In this document: piece after piece, positions 11,956-23,851 of the stretch | Layout of the letters: each line of letters opens with the position of its first letter | Numbering within the stretch: the stretch's first letter is position 1 | NCBI GenBank assembly: GCA_947650365.1 | Contig: OX393555.1 | Location: 82,899,995-82,963,994 of the forward strand | From: Chamaelirium japonicum | Taxonomy: Eukaryota > Streptophyta > Magnoliopsida > Liliales > Melanthiaceae | Direction: 5' to 3' | Length of the DNA: 64,000 nucleotides | Made by a program: the position numbers and the translations under genes | The notes under the pieces: model-generated | Database searches by the model: none | What the model saw: the letters and a program-made list of their open reading frames with translations, nothing else | Told to the model about the DNA's origin: nothing

Positions 11956-12915
11956 ATTTTATTAATTTAATTTGTATAATAAATGAAATAGTTAAAGAAT
12001 AAAATTATTAAGTAAGTATTTAATTATCTATAAAATTAAATATTTTATTTATTTCAATAAGTTATTTATTATCTAAATATTAAAATAAATAAATATTTAT
12101 TTAATTATTTAAAAAATAATTAAGGTATTTAAAAAATATTTTATTATTTATATATAAAAAAATTTTAATAATTATTTAATTAATAAGAAAATAGTTATTG
12201 AATTATTGTTTTATTTTATTAATAATTAAATAATTAATTTTTTCATTTATTTTAATTAATATTTTATTATATAATAAAATAATTTTTTTAATTATTTATT
12301 ATATAATAATTTATTTAAATTATTATTTATTTAACTTTAAAATCATTTAATAAATAAATTATTTATTTATTTAAGTAAATAATCTATTTAGTATATTTCT
12401 TCACTAAATAGGTTCTTAAATATTTAAATAATTGACTAATTATTTAATTACTAAAAATGAAATTAGTAATTAAATAAATAACTAATACAATAAATTAATA
12501 AATTAATAATATAATTAAATCATTATTTTTTTATTTTATAATTTAAATACATAATTTGAGTGGGCCTTATCTTCCTTCTTTACTTCCTATTATTTAACTA
12601 ATTTAATTAGTTTAATAAATTAAATAGTTAAATAATTAAATAAATATTTTATTAACTATATTATTAAATAAATAAAAATATTTAAATAATTTATTTATTA
12701 TTACAATATAAAAATCAATAAATATTTATTAAATTATTTAATAAAATATTAAGATATTTAAAAAATTATTTTATTATTTATATATTTAAATAATTAACTA
12801 ATTATTTAAATAATAAGTAAATAGTTATTAAATTATTATTTTATTTTATTACTTAATTAAATAATTTTTTTTTATTTTCATTAATATTTCATTATTTAAT
12901 AAAAATTATAGTGAT
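11956..12915. other. Long AT spacer with an embedded tail-block fragment
   Basis: About 960 bp, equal in length and layout to 3080-4039. It includes the same isolated tail fragment (TTTGAGTGGGCCTTATC, then CCTATTATTTAACTAATT) at about 12552-12615. Confidence 0.75.
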
Positions 12916-13430
12916 ATTACTATGATAATCATAATAATGTTGAGATGATACTATTGAGAAGTGGAGTTTTGGAATTTAGATTCCATTTAACTTCACACTT
13001 ATACCCATGGCGAATGGTCTGGAGTAGGACTTCTTCTTTCTTCTCTCTTCGTTTATCTCTACGTTTTCTTCTCCCTTCTTGTTTTTCTTCTTTCTTCGTT
13101 TCTTTCTCTGTTTTTTTACGACAGGTCGGCTGGGCTCGACATGTTCATACTGATAATGTATTAGGAGATGCGAGAAAGAAAGAGCCGTCAAATATCCCCC
13201 ACTCTAAAAGGGTTATATATTATTTAAAGGGTAAGCATACTTAAGGCCTAAGCAATCTATGCTAAACCCTAGTCCATGGGAGAGATCCGACGGTTAACAG
13301 CCATCTGATTGAACGATCTCATAACAGTTGTATTGTTTTAAATTTTTTTTAAGGAAAAATATAAACTATTTTTATAGCAAAAAATTCAGGTATGCCTCAT
13401 CTTACTTCTTTACTTCCTTCTTAACTTTTG
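12916..13430 (-). repeat. Core copy 12 (duplicate of copy 3)
   Basis: Complete core with a CT tract at about 13028-13110 and the CTATGCTAAACCCTAG variant shared with copy 3. A 99-codon frame starts in the first block and runs into the LTR-like block. It is the longest frame in the window, but its equivalents in neighbouring copies are broken by frame-changing indels. Confidence 0.85.
13159..13326 (-). mobile_element. LTR-like block 12 (168 bp)
   Basis: Starts TATTAGGAGAT and ends ATCTCATAACA. The TATA-like site reads TTTAAATA on the minus strand. Confidence 0.5.
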
Positions 13431-13942
13431 ATTATTTAATTAATTTAATTAGTTTAATAAATTAAATAGTTAAATAATTAAGTAAATATTTAATTATCTA
13501 TATAATTAAAAAATTAATAATTTAAATAATTTATTTATTATTTAAAAATTAAAATAAATAAATATTTGTTTATTTATTTAAATAAATATTAAGTTATTTA
13601 AAAAATATTTTATTATTTATATATTCAAATAATTAACTATTTATTCAAATAATAAGTAAATAGTTATTAAATTCTTGATTTATTTTATTATATAATTAAA
13701 TAATTAATTTTTTTATTTATTTTAATTAATATTTAATAATTTATTAAAATAATTTTTTGATTATTTAATTATATAATAATTATATATTTAACTATAAAAT
13801 TATTTAATAATTGAATTATTTATTTATTTAAGTAAATAATCTATTTAATATATTTTTCACTAAATAAGCTTTTAAATATTTAAATAATTGTCTAATTATT
13901 TAATTATATAAAAATAAATTAATAAATAAAAAAATATAGTAA
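13431..13942. other. AT-only spacer
   Basis: Matches the spacer at 4547-5074 in length and wording; no other signal. Confidence 0.65.
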
Positions 13943-14442
13943 TATTACTATGATAATCATAATAACGTTGAGATGGTACTTTTGAGAAGTAAAGTTTTGG
14001 AATTTAAATTGTTCTTACTTTACACTTATACCCATGGCCAATGGACTGGAGCAGGACTTCTTCTTTCTTCTATCTTTGTTTATCTCTCCATTCTCTTTTC
14101 TCTTCTTCTGTCTTCGTTTCACTTTCCATTTTTTTATGACCGGGGGCTAGGCTCGACATGTTTGTGTTGATAACGTGTTGTGAGATGAGAGAAAGAGAGA
14201 GCGATCAAACATGCCCTACCCTAAAGGGGTCATATATTATTTATAGGATAAACTTACTTAAGGCCTAAACAATCTATGGAAAATCCTAATCCATATGAGG
14301 AATCCGATGATGGTTAGCCATCCGGTCGAACGATCTCATAATAGTTGTAATATTTTAAATTTTCTTAAAGAAAAATATAAATTATTTTTTAAGCAAAAAA
14401 TTCAGGTGTGCCTCATCTTCCTTCTTTACTTAATATTATTTA
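13943..14442 (-). repeat. Core copy 13 (duplicate of copy 4)
   Basis: Carries GACCGGGGGCTAGGCTCGAC, the distinctive middle-block change also seen in copy 4. CT tract at about 14055-14130. Unlike copy 4 it keeps the GTTGTAATATT bridge after the LTR-like block. Confidence 0.85.
14176..14343 (-). mobile_element. LTR-like block 13 (168 bp)
   Basis: Starts TGTTGTGAGAT and ends ATCTCATAATA. The TATA-like TATTTATAGG is intact. Confidence 0.5.
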
Positions 14443-15207
14443 TTTCATTTAATTAGTTTAATAAATTAAATAGTTAAATAATTAAATAATTAAATAAATA
14501 TTTATTTATCTATATAATTAAATAATTAAATAATTTATATATTATTTAAATATTAAAATAAATTAATATTTATTTAATTATTTAAAAAAATATTAAGTTA
14601 TTTAAAAAAATATTTTATTATTTATATATTAAAATAAATAACTTATTATTTAAATAATAAGTAAATAATAATTGAATTATTATTTTATTTTATTAGTTTA
14701 TAAAATCAATAATTTTTTTTTATTTCAATTAAAGTTTTATAATTTTCTAAATTAATTTTTTAATTATTTAATTATATAATAATATATTTAAATTATTATT
14801 TATTTAACTATGAAATTATTTAATAATTAAATTAATTATTTTTATAAATAAATAACTTATTGAATATATTTTATCACTAAATAAGTTTTTAAATATTTAA
14901 ATAATTAACTAATTAGTTAGTTAATTAAAATAAAAATAATAATTAAAGAAATAACTAAAAAAATAAATTAATTATGTAATTATATCATTATTTTTTTATT
15001 TAATAATTTGATTAAATAATAAATAAAATAATAAATTAATTAAATAAATAAAATAATAAATTTGATTAAATAAATATAGAATTAAATAAATAAAAAAATT
15101 AATTAGTTTACTAAAAACTTAATTATTAAATTATTTAAACTATTAAATTATTTAATTTATTTAATAATTAAATAAATAATAAATTTAATTAAGAAAAAAT
15201 ATGGTAA
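14443..15207. other. AT-only spacer
   Basis: About 765 bp of A/T words, the last spacer before the satellite. Confidence 0.65.
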
Positions 15208-15508
15208 CATTAATATGATAATCATAATAAAGTTTAGATAGTAGTATTGAGATGTGGAGTTTTGGAATTTAAATTCTTTCTTACTTCATGCCTATACCCG
15301 TGTCAATGGACTGGAGCAGAATTTCTTCTCTCTTTGTTTATCTCTCTGTTCTCTTATCTCTTTTTTTTTCTATCTTCTGTCTTCTTTTCTCCCTTCGTTT
15401 TGTTGTGACTGGTCGGCTGGGCTTGACATGTTCGTGCTGATAACGTGTTGTGTGATGGGAGAAAGAGAGAGCTGTCAAACGTGCCCCACCCTAAAGGGGT
15501 CGTATATT
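15208..15508 (-). repeat. Core copy 14, truncated by the satellite
   Basis: Begins at CATTAATATGATAATCATAA and is normal through the CT tract (about 15322-15398) and middle block. It stops 63 bp into the LTR-like block, just after GGGGTCGTATATT. The plus frame starting at 15254 continues across this edge into satellite DNA, which shows that it is not a gene. Confidence 0.88.
15446..15508 (-). mobile_element. LTR-like block 14, broken
   Basis: Starts TGTTGTGTGAT and ends abruptly in CGTATATT, within the TATA-like segment. The remaining 105 bp are absent; satellite follows directly. Confidence 0.5.
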
Positions 15509-16001
15509 CGTACGATCCATTCTAATTCATTCGTACGGATATAGCCATTCTAATTCATTCGTACGGATGTAACCATTCTAATTCATTCGTACGATATATC
15601 CAATTTAATTCATTCGTATGATCTATTCTAATTTATTCATACGAACGAATGTAGCCATTCTAATTCATTCGTACGAACTATTCTAATTAATTTATACGAT
15701 CCATTTTAATTCATTCGTTCGAAGGTATCTATTCTAATTTATTTGTTCGAATGTAGCCATTCTAATTCATTCGTACGAACGAATGTAGCCATTGTAATTC
15801 ATTCGTACGACCCATTCTAATTCATTCGTATGATCCATTCTAATTCATTTGTACGATCCATTCTAATTCGTACGAATGTAGCCATTCTAATTTATTCGTA
15901 CGAGCTATTTTAATTCATTCATACGACCCATTCTAATTCATTCGTACGATCCATTGTAATTCATTTGTACGAACGAATGTAGCCATTCTAATTCATTCGT
16001 A
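15509..16001 (-). repeat. Satellite block, minus
   Basis: First satellite block. It starts CGTACGATCCATTC right at the broken LTR-like block and ends at TTCGTACATACGAAT, an orientation switch. Confidence 0.85.
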
Positions 16002-17852
16002 CATACGAATGAATTAGAATGGCTATATTACTATGAATAAATTAGAATGGCTACATTCGTACGAATGAATTAGAATGGATCGTACGAATTAATTAGAATG
16101 GATCGTACGAATGAATTAGAATGGCTATATTCGTACGAATGAATTAGAATGGATCGTACGAATGAATTAGAATGGCTATATTCGTTCGTACAAATGAATT
16201 AGAATGGATCGTATGAATGAATTAGAATGGCTACATTCGTATGAATGAATTAGAATGGATCGTACGAATTAATTAGAATAGATCGTACAAATGAATTAGA
16301 ATGGCTATATTCGTACGAATGAATTAGAATGGATCGTACGAATGAATTAGAATAGCTCTTACGAATGAATTACAATGGCTATATTCGTTCGTACGAATGA
16401 ATTAGAATGGCTACATTCGTTCATACGAATGAATTAGAATGGATCGTACGAATGAATTAGAATGAATCATACGAATGAATTAGAATAGCTCGTACGAATG
16501 AATTAAAATGGATCATACGAATGTATTAGAATAGCTCTTACAAATAAATTACAATAGCTATATTCGTTTTTACGAATGAAATAGAATTACTACATTCGTA
16601 CGTATGAATTACAATGGCTCTTACGAATGAATTAGAATGGATACATCCGTATGAATAAATTAGAATAGCTACATTCGTACTAATAAATTAGAATGGATTG
16701 TATAAATAAATTAGAATAGATCATACGAATAAATTAGAATGGCTACATTCATACGAATGAATTAGAATAGATCGTATGAATGAATTAGAATAGCTCGTAC
16801 GAATGAATTACAATGGCTACATTCATACGAATGAATTAGAATAGATCGTACGAATGAATTAGAATCGCCATATTCGTATGAATGAATTAGAATTGGTACA
16901 TTCATACGAATGAATTAGAATAGCTATATTCGTACAAATGGATTATAATGGATCGTACGAATGAATTAGAATAGATACATTCTTACGAATGAATTAGAAT
17001 GGCTACATTCATACGAATGAATTAGAATGGATCGTACGAATGAATTAGAATGTCTACATTCGTACAAATGAGTTATAATGGCTACATTCGTTCTTACGAA
17101 TGAAATAGAATTACTACATTCTACATTTGAATTATAATGGCTCTTACGAATGAATTAGAATGGCTCCTACGAATGAATTAGAATGGATCGTACGAAGGAA
17201 TTAGAATGGCTAGATTCGTATGTACGAATGAATTAGAATGGATCGTATAAATAAATTAGAATGGATCGTACGAATAAATTAGAATGGTTATATTTGTACG
17301 AATGAATTAGAATGGATCATACAAAAGAATTTGAATGGCTATATTCGTACGAATGAATGAGAATGGCTATATTCGTACGAATGAATTAGAATTGCCACAT
17401 CCGTACGAATGAATCAGAATGGCTACATTCATACGAATGAATTAGAATGGATCGTACGAATGAATTAGAATATCTACATTCGTACAAATGTTTTATAATG
17501 GCTACATTCGTTCGTATGAATGAATTAGAATGGCTACATTCATTCGTACAAATGAATTAGAATGGATCATACGAATGAATTAGAATAGATCGTACAAATG
17601 AATTAGAATAGCTCGTATGAAAGAATTAGAATGGATTGTACGAATGAATTAGAATAGCTAAATTTGTACGACTGAATTAGTATGGATCGTACGAATGAAT
17701 TAGAATAGGTCGTACGAATGAATTAGAATGGATTGTACGAATGAATAAGAATGGACATATTCATACGAATGAATTAGAATGGATCGTATGAATGAATTAG
17801 AATGGCTCTTACAAATGAATTATAATGGCTACATTCAATCATACGAATGAAT
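16002..17852 (+). repeat. Satellite block, plus
   Basis: Mixed short and GGCTACATTCG long monomers. Tails GCTCTTACGAATG are frequent here and rare later. It ends at GAATGAATACC. Confidence 0.85.
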
Positions 17853-18000
17853 ACCTTCTAATTCATTCATACGATCCATTCTAATTCATTCGTACGTTAT
17901 ATCTATTATAATTCATTCGTACGATTCATTCTAATTCATTCGTATGAAAATAGCCATTCTAATACATTTGTACGAATATAGCCATTTTAATTTTTTCATA
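17853..18000 (-). repeat. Satellite block, minus (148 bp)
   Basis: Short inverted block, from TTCTAATTCATTC to TTTTTTCATACGAATG. Confidence 0.85.
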
Positions 18001-18920
18001 CGAATGAATTAGAATGGATCGTACGAATGAATTACAATGGTTACATTCATTCGTATGAATGAATTAGATTGGCTACATTTGTTCGTACGAATGAATTAGA
18101 ATGGATCGTGTGAATGAATTAGAATAGATCATACGAATGAATTAGAATGGTTCGTACAAATGAATTCGAATGGCTCTTACGAATGAATTACAATGGCTAC
18201 ATTCGTTTATACAAATGAATTAGAATGGATCATACAAATGAATTACAATGGCTCTTACGAATGAATTAGAATGGCTATATTCGTACGAATGAATTAGAAT
18301 GGATCGTACGAATGAATTAGAATGGATCGTATGAATGAATTAGAATGGATCATAGGAGTGAATTAGAATGTCTACATTCGTGCGTATGAATTAGAATGGC
18401 TACATTTGTACGAATGAATTAGAATGGATACATCGTACGAATTAATTAGAATGGCTCTTACGAATGAATTAAAATGGCTATACTCGTTCTTGCGAATGAA
18501 TTAGAATTGCTCTTACGAATGAATTACAATATCTACATTCGTTCATGCGAACGAATTAGAATGGCTCTTACTAATGAATTACAATGGCTACATTCGATCA
18601 TACGAATGAATTAGAATGGCTTCATTCGTACGAATGAATAAGAATGGCTCATACGAATAAATTAGAATAGATCATAGGAATGAATTAGAATGGCAACATT
18701 CGTGTGAAAGAATTAGAATGACTACATTCATGCTATTGAATTAGAATGGCTACATTTGTTCATACAAATGAATTAGAATGGCTACATTTGTACGGATGAA
18801 TTAGAATGGGCCGCAAGAAAGAATTTGAATGGATATATTCATGCGAAAGAAATAGAATGGCTACATTCGTACGAATGAATTAGAATAAATCGTACGAATG
18901 AATTAGAATGGATACATCTA
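18001..18920 (+). repeat. Satellite block, plus
   Basis: Subfamily 1 monomers, including unusual GGGCCGCAAGAAAG and GATCATAGGAGTG tails near 18350 and 18810. Confidence 0.85.
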
Positions 18921-21440
18921 TACGAATATAGCTATTCTAATTCTTTCTTACGGCCCATTCTAATTCATCCGTACGAATATAGCCATTCTAATTCATTTGT
19001 ATGAACGAATTTAGCCATTCTAATTCATTCATACGAGCTATTCTAATTCATTCGTACGATCCATTCTAATTAATTCGTACAAATATAGTAATTTGAATTC
19101 ATTCATATGAACTAGTCTAATTCATTCATACGATCCATTCTAATTCATTCGTAAGAGCCTTTCTAATTCATTCGTACAATCCATTCTAATTAATTCATAC
19201 GATCCATTCTAATTCATTCGTACGAATATATCCATTCTAATTCATTCATACGATCTATTCTAATTTATTCGTACGATCCATTCTAATTCATTCGAAAGAA
19301 TATAGCCATTCTAATTCATTCGTATGAACGAATATAACGAATATAGCCATTCTAGTTCATTAATACGAATATATCCATTCTAATTCATTCGTTCGAATGT
19401 AGCCATTCTAATTCATTCGTACGGATGTAGCCATTCTAATTCATTCACACGATCCATTCTAATTTATTCGTATGAATATAGCCATTCTAATTCATTTGTA
19501 CATACGAATGTAGCCATTCTAATTTATTCGTACGATCAATTCTAATTCATTCGTTCGAATGTAGCCATTCTAATTCATTCGTAAGAATGTATCTATTCTA
19601 ATTCATTCGTACGATCCATTCTAATTCATTCATATGATCGTAGCCAATCTAATTCATTCGTACGATCCATTCTAATTCATTCGTACGATCCATTCTAATT
19701 CATTCGTATGAGCTATTATAATTCATTCGTACGATCCATTCTAATTCCTTCGTACAATCCATTCTAATTCATTCCTACGAATGAATGTAGCCATTCTAAT
19801 TTATTCGTACGAACAAATGTAGCCATTGTAATTCATTCGTTAGAGCCATTCTAATTCATTCGTACGATCCAATCTAATTCATTCGTATGATCCATTCTAA
19901 TTCATTTGTACGACCTATTCTAATTTATTCGTATGATCCATTCTGATTCAGTCGTACGAATGAAGCCATTCTAATTTATTCGTACGAGCTATTCTAATTC
20001 ATTCGTATGATCCATTCTAATTCATTGGTAAGAATGTAGCCATTCTAATTCATTCTTATGAATGTAGCCATTCTAATTTATTCGTACGAATGTTGCCATT
20101 CTAATACATTCGTACGAGCTATTCTTATTCATTCGTCGATCCATTCTAATTTATTCGTACGATCCATTCTAATTCATTCATACGAATATAGCCATTCTAA
20201 TTCATTCATACGATCCGTTCTAATTTATTCGTACGAGCTATTCTAATTCATTCGTACGATCCATTCTAATTCATTCGCACGATCCATTCTAATTCATTTG
20301 TACGATCCGCTCTAATTCATTCATACAAATATATTTATTCTAATTCATTCGTACTAATGTAGCCATTCTAATTTATTCGGACGAATATAGCTATTTTAAT
20401 TCATTCGTACGAACTATTCTAATTTATTCCTACGATCCATTCTAATTCATTTGTACGATCCATTCTAATTCATTCGTACGAATATAGGCATTCTAATTCA
20501 TTCGTACGAGCTATTATAATTCATTCGTACGATCCATTCTAATTCATTTGTACGAATGTAGCCATTCTAATTCATTCGTACGATGTATCCATTGTAATTC
20601 ATTCGTACGATCCATTCTAATTTATTTGTACGATCCATTCTAATTCATTCGTACGATCGTAGACATTCTAATTCATTCGTATGATCCATTATAATTCATT
20701 CGTCCGAGCTATTCTAAATTCATTCGTACGATCCATTCTAATTCATTAGTACGATCCATTCAAAATCATTCGTACGATCCATTCTAATTCATTCGTACGA
20801 ATGTAGCCATTCTAATTTATTCGTACAATCCATTCTAATTCATTCGTATGATCCATTCTAATTCATTCGTAAGAATGTATCTCTTCTAATTTATTTGTAC
20901 GATCACTTCTAATTCGTTCGTACGATCCATTCTAATTCATTCGTACGAATGTATCCATTCTAATTCATTCGTACGATGTATCCATTCTAATTCATTCGTA
21001 CCATCCATTCTAATTCATTTGTACGAAAGAATATAGCCATTCTAATTCATTCGTAAGATTGTATCTATTCTAATTCATTCGTACGATCTATTCTAATTCT
21101 TTCATACGATCAATTGTAATTCATTCGTACGAGCTATTCTAATTCATTTGTACGATCCATTCTAATTCATTCGCACGATCCATTCTAATTCATTCGTACG
21201 AATGTAGCCATTCTAATTCATTCGTACGAATATAGCTATTCTAATTCATTCGTACAATCCATTCTAATTCATTCGTACAATCCATTCTAATTCATTCGTA
21301 TGATCGTAGCCATTCTAATTCATTCGTATGAATGTAGCCATTCTAATTCGTTCGTACGAGCTATTCTAATTCATTCGTACGAACGTAGCAATTTTAATTC
21401 ATTCATACGAGCTATTCTAATTCATTCGCATGATCTATTT
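18921..21440 (-). repeat. Satellite block, minus (2.5 kb)
   Basis: The largest minus block of subfamily 1. A frame of 62 codons at 20058 is the usual non-coding monomer translation. The block ends at GATCTATTTTGAATG, where the subfamily also changes. Confidence 0.85.
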
Positions 21441-21993
21441 TGAATGAATAAGAATGGCTACATTCATTCGTATGGATCGAACGAATAAATTAAAATAGAT
21501 ACATTTGTGCGAATGAGTTAGAATGGATCATATGAATGAATTAGAATGGATGGTACGAATGATTAGAATGGATCGTATGAATGAATTAGAATGGATCATA
21601 TGAATGAATTAGAATGGATCATAGGAATGAATTATAATGGATACATTCGTGCGAATGAATTAGAATGGATCGTACGAATGAAGTAGAATGGATCGTACGA
21701 ATGAATTAGAATGGATACATTCGTGCGAATAAATTTGAATGGATTGTACGAATGAATTAGAATGGATACATTCGTGCGAATGAATTAGAATGGATCGTAC
21801 GAATGAATTATAATGGATACATTCGTGCGAATGAATTAGAATGGATCGTAAGAATGAATTAGAATGGATACATTCGTGCGAATGAATTAGAATGGATCAT
21901 ACGAATGAATTAGAATGGATTCATTCGTGCGAATGAATTAGAATGGATCGTATGAATGAATTAGAATGGATCGTACAAATGAATTAGAATGGA
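21441..21993 (+). repeat. Satellite block, plus
   Basis: First subfamily 2 block after a brief GGCTACATTC holdover at 21456. It alternates long and short monomers closely (for example 21715-21910) and ends at GGATCC. Confidence 0.85.
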
Positions 21994-22187
21994 TCCATTC
22001 TATTTCATTCGTACGATCCATTCTAATTCATTCGTACGATTCATTCTAATTCATTCGTACGATCCATTCTAATTCATTCGTACGATCCATTCTAATTCAT
22101 TCGTACAATCTATTCTAATTCATTCGCACGAATGTATCCATTCTAATTCATTCGTACGATCCATTCTTATAGAATGAATCCATTCTA
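21994..22187 (-). repeat. Satellite block, minus
   Basis: Ends in a scrambled junction, CTTATAGAATGAATCC then ATTCTAATTAGAATGG, where both orientations overlap within 30 bp. Confidence 0.8.
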
Positions 22188-23580
22188 ATTAGAATGGATA
22201 CATTCGTGTGAATGAATTAGAATGGATCGTACGAATGAATTAGAATAGATCATACAAATGAATTAGAATGGATCGTACGAATGAATTAGAGTGGATACAT
22301 TCGTATGAATGAATTAGAAAGGATCGTACGAATGAATTAGAATGGATACATTCGTGCGAATGAAATAGAATGGATCATACGAATGAATTAGAATGGAACG
22401 TACGAATGAATTAGAATGGATACATTTGTATAAATGAATTAGCATGGATCGTACGAATGAATTAGAATGGATATATTCGTGCGAATGAATTAGATCAATA
22501 GATCATATGAATGGATTAGAATGAATCGTTCGAATGAATTAGATGGATACATTCATGTAAATGAATTGGAATGGATCGTACGAATGAATTAGAATGGATC
22601 ACACGAATGAATTAGAATGGATACTTTCGTACGAATGAATTAGAATGGATCGTATGAATGAATTAGAATGGATCGTACGATTGAATAAGAATGGATATAT
22701 TTGTGCGAATTAATTAGAATGGATCGTATGAATGAATTAGAATGGATCGTACTAATGAATTAGAATGGATACATTTGTGAAATAAATTAGAATGGATCGT
22801 ACGAATTAAACAGAATGGATCATACGAATGGATACATTCGTGCGAATGAATTAGAATGGATCGTACGAATGAATTAGAATGGACCGTACGAATGTGTTAG
22901 AATGGATACATTTGTGCGAATGAATTAGAATGGATCATATGAATGAATTAGAATGGATGGTACGAATTAATTAGAATGGATCGTACGAATGAATTAGAAT
23001 GCTATTCGTGCGAATGTATTAGAATGGATCATACGAATGATTTAAAATGGATCGTACGAATATATTAGAATGTATTGTACGACTGAATTAAAATGGATAC
23101 ATTCGTGTGAATGAATTAGAATGGATTGTACGAATGAATTAGAATAGATCGTACGAATGAATTAGAATGGATCATGCGAATGAATTACAATGGATCATAC
23201 GAATGAATTAGAATGGATTGTACGAATGAATTAGAATGGATACATTCATGCGAATGAATTAGAATGGATTGTACAAATGAATTAGAATAGATTGTACGAA
23301 TGAATTAGAATGGATCTTACGAATGAAATAGAATGGCTACATTCGCTCGTGCGAATGAATTTGAATGGATCATACGAATAAATTAGAATGGATCGTACTA
23401 ATGAATTAGAATGGATCGTACGAACGAATTAGAATGGATACATTCGTGCAAATGAATTAGAATGGGTCGTACAAATGAATTAGAATGGATCATACGAATG
23501 AATTAGAATGGATACATTCGTGCGAATGAATTAGAATGGATGGTATGAATGAATTTGAATGGATCGTACGAATGAATTAG
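22188..23580 (+). repeat. Satellite block, plus
   Basis: Mixed long and short monomers. At 23330-23355 there is a subfamily-1-like hybrid, GGCTACATTCGCTCGTGCG. Confidence 0.85.
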
Positions 23581-23851
23581 ATGTATCCATTCTAATTCAT
23601 TCATACGATCCATTCTAATTCATTCGTACGATCCATTCTAATTCTTTCGCACGAATGTATCCATTCTAATTCATTCATACGATCTATTCTAATTCATTCG
23701 CACGAATGTATCCATTCTAATTCATTCGTACGATCCATTCAAATTCATTCGTATGATCCATTCTAATTCATTTATACGATCCATTCGAATTCATTCGCAC
23801 GAATGTATCCATTCTATTTAATTTGTACGATACATTCTAATTTATTCGCAC
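23581..23851 (-). repeat. Satellite block, minus
   Basis: Inverted block between GAATTAGATGTATCC and TTCGCACGGATCG. Confidence 0.85.

Larger units (their letters stand above)
1..15508 (-). repeat. AT-rich tandem array of LTR-containing units
   Basis: Fourteen copies of one composite core (about 510 bp when complete) alternate with spacers made almost only of A and T. LTR-like block starts lie at 1667, 2807, 4276, 5317, 5889, 7592, 8828, 9603, 10391, 11675, 13159, 14176 and 15446, with a truncated core at 6942. The distance from the core start to the LTR-like block is nearly constant (231-244 bp, 260 in one copy), while the spacers vary widely. Strand is given as minus because the TATA-like box and the TTATCAGCACG motif read that way. 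Open frames of 60-99 codons in this region translate the CT-rich tract and its flanks; they differ in frame and stop position from copy to copy, so I do not call them genes. Confidence 0.9.
15509..21440. repeat. Satellite subfamily 1
   Basis: The long monomers read GGCTACATTCGTAC or GGCTATATTCGTAC (reverse GTACGAATGTAGCC), often with doubled TTCGTTCGTAC. GGCT is rare after 21.46 kb (for example at 23334 and 30830). Monomers here are more diverged from each other than later ones. Confidence 0.85.

Noticed and set aside
1667-15508. Full LTR retrotransposon with gag or pol
   Set aside because: No frame in the window encodes protease, integrase or reverse-transcriptase motifs. Only LTR-like and short flanking parts are visible.
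1-15508. Replication origin or scaffold attachment region in the AT spacers
   Set aside because: The composition would allow it, but it is uniform over all spacers and no specific motif stands out.
1440-15544. Small membrane-like proteins (leucine/serine/phenylalanine-rich frames such as 1456, 9408 and 12945)
   Set aside because: They are translations of the CT-rich tract. Homologous copies differ in frame and ends, opposite-strand frames overlap, and one runs into satellite DNA.
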